Source of the DNA: Daldinia sp. FL1419
Lineage: Eukaryota > Ascomycota > Sordariomycetes > Xylariales > Hypoxylaceae
Direction of reading: 5' to 3'
DNA length: 64,000 nt
Assembly: GCA_025201765.1 (NCBI GenBank)
Contig: MU623463.1
Location: forward strand, 45,052 to 109,051
Shown here piece by piece: positions 55,532 to 64,000 of the stretch. The translations under genes and the position numbers were made by a program. The notes beneath the pieces are model-generated. The model searched no databases and was not told where the DNA came from. It saw only the letters and a program-made list of their open reading frames with translations. Position 1 is the first letter of the stretch. Each line of letters begins with the position of its first letter.

Positions 55532-58500
55532 TTTACTTTATTTTTTTTTGTAAGTAATAGGTTATGAATTATTGTTAACTTTTTCATTTCACTTAACCCT
55601 TTAAACGTAAGTTAATTTAATTATCTTTTACTAATATCCTTATAACCTTATTAGGAAAAACTTTTGTCATCACATTAGCTAAATTACAAATTCTGTGGAT
55701 CCAATAAATATCATCTATCTCCCTATTCTTATATAATTGTTTTAAAATTATAAGATTTATTATCAACCTTTTTTCATTAATAGTACCCATTTATATCAAA
55801 TATTAATACAAAGAAAATGAATTAATATAGAAAACAAAAAAAACTTTAAGAAGTAAGAAATGTTTTAATATAATGTTAATAATATAATATATAATATATC
55901 TTATATTAAAACCTTAAATTATACTGTATATTTTGTTAGTAAGTACATTATAAATGATGTATTTGTATTTGGTGAATAATTAATAAATTATATTATTGGT
56001 AATCCTAATCTTATTATCCTGGTTTGTCAGCTTCTCATTACCTAAAACGATGATGTATCTAATTTGTAAACTGAGGTTCTTATTGTTTGTGAATAAGCCA
56101 TTAATAAAAACATATAGATGGAAATTTTAGGGGTCTAATTTAATATATTTAAATCCATAAGTTTTATTGTCTATTTGCCAGGTGATTCTAGCGTTTAGAG
56201 CCTTGACTTCCTTAATTTCTGATTCTTGATGCTAAGTGGCAGTTAAATAATTGAAAGTTGTTTTGGATTAATATATAAAAATAATATAAGTTTTTCAAGC
56301 CTTCTGTTCCACGAACTTACTAATTATATCTATGGCTTTAATATTTAATAATTTGAATTTTTTAATTTGATTTTTCTGGATAATTGAGATTCCATAATCA
56401 TCATTATAAACCATAATATAAGTACTATTGAAATCCTTTGTTCTTTTATTTAGTATCTTTTAGGGGCATGTTTTAATACCAGTTTTATTGAGTGTTTTGT
56501 TTTTAGCTGTAAGGAATTCTATAATATTAATATTAAAGATATTATTTATTTATAAACCAATAATTCTAAAAGGTTCTAAATTAATAATTAATAAATAGGG
56601 ATCAAATATTGAAGGTTTTATATGTAATTTGTGTTAATGATATTGAAAATAAATTTCAAATTAATATGTATTAGATTCAACAAATCTGTATAATAATTTT
56701 ATAATATGTAATAATATTCTTTTAGGATATTTATTTTTTAATTTAATTAATAAATATATATAGATTATTCATTATATTAATATTTTAAATTAAGTATATA
56801 TCATAATAATATTTTATATTATAATTTTTATTTTTTATTAATATAAAAATAATATTAAAATTAATATAAAATATTAATTAACCTTTTAAATAATAAATAT
56901 ATAAATTATAATAAATTTTTTATTAAGATTATTATAATTTTAGATTATTAATTTCAATTTTTTATATAAAGAAAAAATGTTTTTGCCCTTAATTTCATAA
57001 ATCATTTATAATTTAAATAATATAGTATTTTAATATATTATTAAATTATATATTTTTGATTATAAAATACCATCCTTAAATAGGATATTTAGTTCTTTTA
57101 AATCTAATATTTTATATAACTTTTCAAATATAATTATTTTTCTATTTATTTATAATTGAAGGGTTAGAGTAAAATTAATCCATTTTTTATTAAAAAAATA
57201 TATCATGATTATATAAGAGAGATCATTAATATATATAAATTCTTCTTTTAAAATGAATTTATAATTATTAAGGTTGAAATTAGGTTTAGGTAATTTAAAT
57301 CTTAGTTATTTAATAAGTATAAATACCTCCTTTAATTATATATAAAATTTAATATAAAAATTCCTAAATGTAAATATTTTATTAGATGTATTTGAAATGA
57401 TAGTTACATCTTTATTAATAATTATAATCATTTTATAAAGGCCTTTTCAACTGCCTTTCTCTTAATAGACTAAAACTTTATTGTCTATCAAGAATGATAT
57501 AAATAGGATCTTCTAAATGTTCAAACCATTCCTTATATTTAGAGCATTTTTAATTAATTATTATAATTTAATCTTCTTAATTTTAATTATTATTTTTTAA
57601 ATAACTTATATTTTTATAATTTAAAAGAGAGTAAATAATGAATTTATATTAATTCTAAAATATGTATTAAAGATTAGAAGGGTAAGGATTAGGTTGTTTA
57701 GGTTTGTAATGTTATTCATTACTTTAATAACCATTTATAATCATAATATTTTCAAATTAGAATTTTAAAATTTATTTATAATGATTTTATAAATTTTATA
57801 AATAAGGTTATAATATTTTTTTATTTTATTAATAAATTAATAAATTTTTATTAATATTTGGTAATAGATGATTCTTATAATATATGCCTTATTCCTAAAT
57901 TTAATATTATTGAAATTGGTACTAGTATTATAAGTAACTATATTAGGAAATCTAAAGTAGGTATTAATTTAATATTATTTGAATATCTTCTAAATCTCCT
58001 TAGTTAAGATTATTTTTATAAAATATATTATTTGGAATTCAATAATTATATTAACTATATATAAAATAGAACATTTATTAAAATATATAATATTAATAAT
58101 TACCTTATAATTAAAGTTTAAATTAAGGTCTTTTAAATTAAATTTAAATTATTATAAAACTTTACCCTTAATTTAATAATGGTAGTAAAATTTATTAATT
58201 TTTTTAATATTATTAATATTAATGTTATGACCTATTTTATTTAATAAGATATATAGTTTATTAATTAATAAATAATTGAAATAAATATATAATTATTATA
58301 ATTTAATTTTTGTAAAAAAAGTAATGTTTTTAAAATAAAATTATAAATATCCCTATTTTTATATAACCTTAATTATTATATTATTTTTATAAATTAATTA
58401 ATTAATTATATTATTGAGATATATTTTTAATTGATTTATATTTTTAAGAAAGAGGAGGAATGAAATATTAATTTCTATAATATAAAAATTTATTTAATTA

Positions 58501-61316
58501 ATAGGTATATTAATAGTAATTATTTTAAATAATTTAATAAATAATCTATTATTAAATCTAATATTGGCTTTTTTAATTTAATTAATATTTATTTTTAAAT
58601 TCTTATTTAAATATTTATTAATAAAAATGAAATATTAGTCTTTCTTAATAATTAATATATGAGTTGTTCTGGTATTAGGCATAATACCTTAAAATATATT
58701 CTTAATATACTTATTTAAAATAAAGATGAAATCTTATTTTAAATTATTAGGTAAAAGGAGGTTATTAATATAATATTAAAAGATTTAATTAAATAAGTAA
58801 GTTATAATTATGAATAGTTTATTATTATTATCCAAATCAATTTATAAATTAATTTCTTTATTTTTTAATTAATTGGTTTTTGAATTTGTATTTATAAGTC
58901 CTTTGTAGTCAATTAAGAACATTAAGTAGTTCTTTTTAGAAAAGTCTTTTTTGATTTTCTATTTTTTTCTGATTTTTTTATGTTTATATTTTGGGTGTGT
59001 GATAAATCAGCATCTTTCTTTCTTATATATCTAGTAGTGGTGCTTTTATGTTTTTAAAGGTTATTTAAAATTATATTTATTATTTTTATTATTATAGTAA
59101 TATTTATGTTTAATATAAAATATATTATTTTTATAGTTATTATTTCTTTTAATTATGAATTATTTTATTTCTTTTATTAAATTATGGTTTTTAATTGATA
59201 TTTAGAATTTATTAGTTAATTCTTTAATTTAAATTATTAGTTTAAAAAAATCAAATTGGAATTTAGGTAATGATTGATAAGTGTATCAAATTATTATTAT
59301 AAATTGCTGTTTTTTTTTGAATTCTGGATTGAGTGTTTTTTAATATAATGATAATTTATTAATAAGGTTTTTGAGAATCTGAATATTATTTTTCCTTTGG
59401 TTCTACTTTTCTGCTTTAATATTTGAAAAAGTTATAATAATCCAGTTATGGTGATATTAAGTCTTATTTTATTTAATATTAAAATATCATTTTATAGTTA
59501 AATATATATTTGTAAAATATTAATGTTGAGGAACCTTGTGGATGAAGTATAATGTTATTTTTTCAAAAAGAATAATAAAAAATAGAATATAAAATTATAT
59601 CTATTATATTCCTCTTAAATAACATATATTTAAGAAGAATTAAAATTTATTTTTAAAAATATTATATAATTTACTTATATAATTGAACTCTTTATTTTAA
59701 ATTTTTTTAAAATAATTTATTATAATAAATAAATATATTTTATTAGGTATTTATTGGAGAAGAATCTTATAAAAGGTTTGGTAATAAGTGTTTTTAATTG
59801 GTATAAAAATTTATTTAAGTAAGTTATTTATAGGTTTAAACAATTATGCCGTTAAGTAAAAGGAATTGTATCCTTTATTGGGTTGGTTTTTTGCGTTTGG
59901 TTATAAAGGTGGTCCTAAAGGTAGGAATGGATTAGCTAATGGTGATCCAAAAGGTCTAAATTTGTTTCCTAAAGGGGGAAAGAATTGTTATTATTTTTAT
60001 ATAAAATTAATACTATAATTAGGGTTATTTTTTAATATTGGGTAAAATAGAGGAAATCTTTATAGAGTAAAAGGGAAAGGAAGGGGTATAATATATATTA
60101 ATCATTAATTATTTTAATTTCTTTATTAAAATGGTAGATATTAAATATTTAATATTTTTTATTGGTTAGTTAAATATTAAAAGGTTAATATTTTTTATTA
60201 ATTAAATAAATATTAATAATTTAATATTTGTTATTAAAGGGGTGGATATTATTAAATTAATATCTTTTATTAATTTTAATTAGTATATAATATATTAGGA
60301 TGGGGTAAAGAAGGTTATTATTATAATTGGTGTTATAAAGGAAGAGTAGGTTATTTTTTATGGAAAGTAATTAATGTATATTGTAATTAAGTAATAAGTA
60401 TATTAAGAGGAATAATATTAAAATTGGAAATATATTTTAAATATAGGATTTAATTTATAAATATTATTAAGTTAAAGATTCTTAATTGTTATTATGTTGA
60501 TATTTTTAAATTTATAGAATAAATAGAATTAGGGTAAATTATTCTTTTATTAATCTTGTAGATTAAGATTTTTCATGTTATTATTGTTAACCATTTTAAT
60601 TTAGTTTTTTTAAATTTTTTGTAATTTTATAAAGGTAATTTATTTTTAATTAAAAGAAATTTAAAAGTTATAAAAAAATTAATATTATTCTTTCCTATAT
60701 ATATACCTTTTCTTATTAATATTATCCTTAATATTAATTAGATTTATTTTGGTAATTTTATAAAATCTATATCCAAAAAACCTTTAAAATATTCTTTAAA
60801 TTTATTTAATATTTTATTAATTATTTAAATATAAATTTAATCCCAATTAATTTCTTCTTAATTAATTAAAATATATAATATTTAAATTATTTTTTATTAT
60901 ATTATAATATTTTTGAAATTTATTATTTTGAATTTTATTAATTTGTAGTTAAATTGTTGTATTAATATAGGTTATCTAAGGATATATTTAAATAATTTTC
61001 TTAACTCATTTATATTTTCCTAATTAAAAAAGACCTTATCACTAGAGGATTAGCTTTAAACTAAATTCTTTAATTATTTTTTTTATAATATTATAAGGTA
61101 AGAAAATAATAAATTTTAATTATAATAAAATAATAGGAATTTGGGAAAGGGTTTTTATAATAGTGTAAAGTAATGATGATTTATTATAAAAAAGGGATTT
61201 AGTGAAAGACAAGGTGCTGTTATTGTTTGTATTGTTATGATAAGGTTTTCTAAATTATTATAATAATGATTTTTCTTTATTAATCTATATTATTATATTT
61301 AAATAATATTAATTAA

Positions 61317-61532
61317 TATTGGGTTAAATATATGTATAAGAAAAATAATAGTGAAAGTAAATAATAAGTAAAATAATGTAATAAGACCTATATATTTATA
61401 AATCCTTCGGAGGAGAGTTATCTACTCTGAACTTGACAGATTTAGAACCCTTATATATACAATATGTTAATTATGTAATATTTCCTTTGCTTGCTACAGG
61501 GGTCTACGATGCCTGGTAGTATACAACCATCA
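61317..61532 (-). repeat. Copia LTR, high-coordinate copy (5' LTR in element orientation)
   Basis: 216 bp, same length as its partner. The right half keeps many original C and G residues (TTTGCTTGCTACAGGGGTCT), making it the better source for a consensus of the family. A C/T homopolymer-rich stretch follows at 61545-61615 outside the element. Confidence 0.82.
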
Positions 61533-63309
61533 AATATATATTTTATTCCCTTTTTTTTTTTATTTTTTTTATTTGAAAAAAAAGTTTTTTTTAGGGGGGG
61601 TTTTTTTTTTCCTTTAATACCAAAAAATATCACCAATATTTTGATTAATTAAAAGCCTTTAAAGTAGATTTAAGATTTTTTGTTAATCCATTATTTATCC
61701 TATTAAAAAAGTAGTGTATATATAAGTATTTTTAAATTACCATTTATTTTAAAATTCTTTAAAATTTAATTAATTTTTTAATATATTTCTTAAAATGTTT
61801 TTATTAATATTTTTTTTATTTTAATTTTAATAAATTATTTAATTAAATATTACTTTCTTTAACGCCCTTAATTTATTTAATATATAATTTTTTATATTTG
61901 TAATTATGGTATTATAATAATTAATTAAATTAAAATTATATATAAATATTTAAAATAATATATTAAATATTATTTTTATAAATTAAATATATTATATAAT
62001 TTAATATATAAAATATGTGTTGAATATAAGGTTAAATATAAATTAGGTTTTAAAAAGGTTAAATTTTAAAATTTTTTTAAATATTATATTATAGGTATTT
62101 TTTGTATTATAATATATTATATATTACTTAAAATTATAAAATAAATTTAATTATAATTTAAATTAATATATAAAGATTTTAAAGCCTTTTATAATAGTTT
62201 TATCCTCAAATCTCTTTATAAAAACCTATTTATAAAATAATAGGTTTTTCTTTATAAACATTTATTATTTAATTTAATATTAAATAATCAAAAAGGAATT
62301 AATTTAAATTAATTATAAATTCTTAAAATTAATAATATTAGATTTTATTAATAGTTATATTTAAATAATAATTTAAACTTAATTAATGAAAAAGTAAGAA
62401 ATATATAGATCTTAAATTTTAAAATATTTACAAAATATAAATATAGGTTGGTACATTTTGACAACCTACTTCTTAAGGTGTTATAATATAAATTAAACAA
62501 AATTAACATTATAAATCCCAAAAAATATAAATTAATAATTATATTAAAATTTTAAAATTAATTTTTAAAATTAATTAATTATAATAATTATTATATATTT
62601 TTATATAATAAATCCTTAATAATAAATTTAAACCCTATTTAATATCAATAAAGTTATAAAATTAAGGCCAAAAAAATTAATAAAAAAGATATAATTATTA
62701 TTAATATAGTAATAATATTAAAAAAATAATAAAATTAATTAGATTTAATATTAATATATTTATTAATATTAGTGTTATTACCTGTATTACTATTATAAAT
62801 ATATATAATACCTTTAACATTAGTGCTCATAGCGATGAAGCCTAATATAACCTTTTTTAATATATATAATCTATAGGGCATACAAGGTCAATTTCAAGGC
62901 CAATATTAGGACCAATATTAGGGCATACAGCATCCTCCCCAACCTAAATTCCAAATGCCTTTAATACCCTTACAGCACCAAAATTGGTGGCCTAATTAAT
63001 CTAACTAATTAGATATATATAATTGGAATTTGTATCATTATAATAATTGATTTCAGGTATAATTAAAAGAGGTGGCTTAGGTTATTTAAATTTTTGTAAA
63101 TAATTTAATAAATTTTAAATATTTAATATTTTTAATAAAATTAAAATATAACTGGATGGTTTTCTATTTTTTCTAATTTTAGTTGGTGGTTAGATTAAAT
63201 TTTATATAGATTAAATATATTATAATTGGGTTATTAACTTATGTGGAAAGTGGATGGGTTGGGATTTTATGAGATTATGGTTGGGATTTTAAAATTACTG
63301 TTTGTCTTA

Positions 63310-64000
63310 TTGATGTCTTGCCTTAATAGGTGGATTTTCTCCACGATGAACCCCGTGGGGTATACGGGATGAAGACGGAGTCGGTTCGGAAATACCCCTA
63401 GTTAGCTAAGTACTCACAAGAAATTGAAATCTAAGGTTAGGATCTACTATGCAACCTCGTGGTATTTAATATGTAAGCAGCGCATAAAATGAATACAGCT
63501 CAAGATATCATTGTTTAGTAATTCGCGAGTCATGAAGCCAAGGTTACTACATGGCATGAACTGGTAGACCCATTTACCACCAGAGCTATGGTGACTTTGA
63601 AAGGTCTAACCTAGACGCAAGTACGAGATACGTACCTAAGTACGATCCGCCCCTTTGGAGCGCACTAATATGATTAGGCTTGATTCATAATTCCCTTTAA
63701 TAGTTACCTACCATAGTGGCAAAGGGGTATTTTCAACAACCATTGTAAAATTAAAACCGTTGTATTTGATGGAACGTTTTGGGGATCTGGAATATTTGAT
63801 TGGTTGAAATTGCAGAATAGTGGGGCCAGCTCTAAATTGAATTTCTAGGATCAAAATCGATCGTTGCAAATATTGAAAACCATTTTATTATATAAAACCG
63901 TTGAAATTTTCGAAATAGTTTTAATAAAATATTATGATTTTATTTTTAAAATATATAAAAATTTTAATAATTTAATAAATTTTTTTAAAAAAATAATATT
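63310..64000. other. Unique sequence right of the transposon island, then AT-rich again
   Basis: About 570 bp of normal composition follows the right target duplication, without a recognised gene. From about 63880 to the window end the sequence becomes AT-rich again, suggesting another degraded repeat begins there. Confidence 0.45.

Larger units (their letters stand above)
55316..61532 (-). mobile_element. Ty1/Copia LTR retrotransposon, full length, RIP-degraded
   Basis: Two direct repeats of 216 bp each (55316-55531 and 61317-61532) lie 6 kb apart. Their ends read TATTGGG..ATCA, consistent with an original TGTTGGG start mutated by RIP. All differences I can align between them are transitions. 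A perfect 5 bp target duplication AATAT flanks the element (55311-55315 and 61533-61537). On the minus strand at about 55990-56100 a stretch reads NGLFTNNKNLSLQIRYIIVL, resembling the RNase H region of fungal Copia polyproteins. That places RNase H near the low-coordinate LTR, so the element runs on the minus strand. No intact gag or pol ORF remains. Confidence 0.82.
52799..63300. mobile_element. MULE-like DNA transposon (RIP-degraded) carrying nested insertions
   Basis: The AT-rich island is bounded by long terminal inverted repeats, 52799-52956 and 63143-63300. Both ends start CAGTAATTTTAAAATCCCAA. In the outer 60 bp only three differences exist, and over about 158 bp all differences I can align are transitions. 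The flanks show a 9 bp direct repeat: CTCGTCTTA at 52790-52798 and TTTGTCTTA at 63301-63309, identical apart from two C/T transitions. Long TIRs with a 9 bp duplication are typical of Mutator-like elements. Subtracting the nested Copia element and solo LTR leaves about 3.86 kb, a reasonable MULE size. No transposase can be read because of RIP, so the superfamily call rests on structure alone. Confidence 0.7.

Noticed and set aside
61451..61636. 61-codon minus-strand frame
   Set aside because: It overlaps the Copia LTR and a poly-T/poly-A tract; lysine runs come from the homopolymers.

Overview
The window looks like a piece of a filamentous ascomycete chromosome (Pezizomycotina, probably a Sordariomycete). 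Genes carry many short introns of about 48-75 nt (one of 129 nt) with GT..AG ends and CTAAC/CTAAT-like branch sites. Housekeeping proteins are of the fungal type (GGTase-I beta, Trs130, Mri1). Transposon copies differ from each other only by C-to-T and G-to-A transitions, the footprint of repeat-induced point mutation (RIP). Exon coordinates below were worked out by hand from splice sites, reading phase and family similarity; no alignment or database search was run.

Layout. (1) 0-16 kb, core genes: the 3' part of a geranylgeranyltransferase-I beta subunit gene, a three-exon TRAPP-II subunit gene (Trs130/TRAPPC10), a RIP-degraded 1.87 kb pogo/Fot1-like transposon (6741-8611), methylthioribose-1-phosphate isomerase, a secreted M20 metallopeptidase and a five-part protein kinase gene (four exons). 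(2) 17-42 kb, accessory and probably biosynthetic: a DUF3445 haem-dependent oxidative N-demethylase-like gene, a secreted GMC oxidoreductase, an ABCB full transporter, a decayed YdeI/OmdA-like gene, an NRPS-like adenylation-thiolation-reductase enzyme, an APH/EcKinase-like kinase, a cytochrome P450, an atypical Rossmann-fold NAD(P) protein and a mitochondrial phosphate-carrier paralogue. Two small candidate non-autonomous elements lie between them. (3) 42-52.4 kb: a solo-LTR-like repeat, a GNAT acetyltransferase, a GT31/Fringe-like type II membrane glycosyltransferase, a small unknown gene and a ten-exon Dal5-type MFS transporter. (4) 52.8-63.3 kb, an AT-rich island with one interpretable origin: a MULE-like DNA transposon with about 158 bp terminal inverted repeats and a 9 bp target duplication, containing a second solo-LTR copy and a full-length 6,217 bp Ty1/Copia element (216 bp LTRs, perfect 5 bp target duplication), all heavily RIP-mutated. 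Unique sequence returns at 63.3 kb and AT-rich sequence starts again at about 63.9 kb.

How the genes may work together. The 17-42 kb stretch has what is expected of a small biosynthetic cluster around a carboxylate-activating reductase. The NRPS-like enzyme would turn an acid into an aldehyde or alcohol. The P450, GMC oxidoreductase, Rossmann protein and possibly the N-demethylase would tailor it, the kinase could phosphorylate a small molecule, and the ABC transporter would export it. I do not recognise this combination as a known pathway; the product is unknown and cluster membership is inferred from proximity only.
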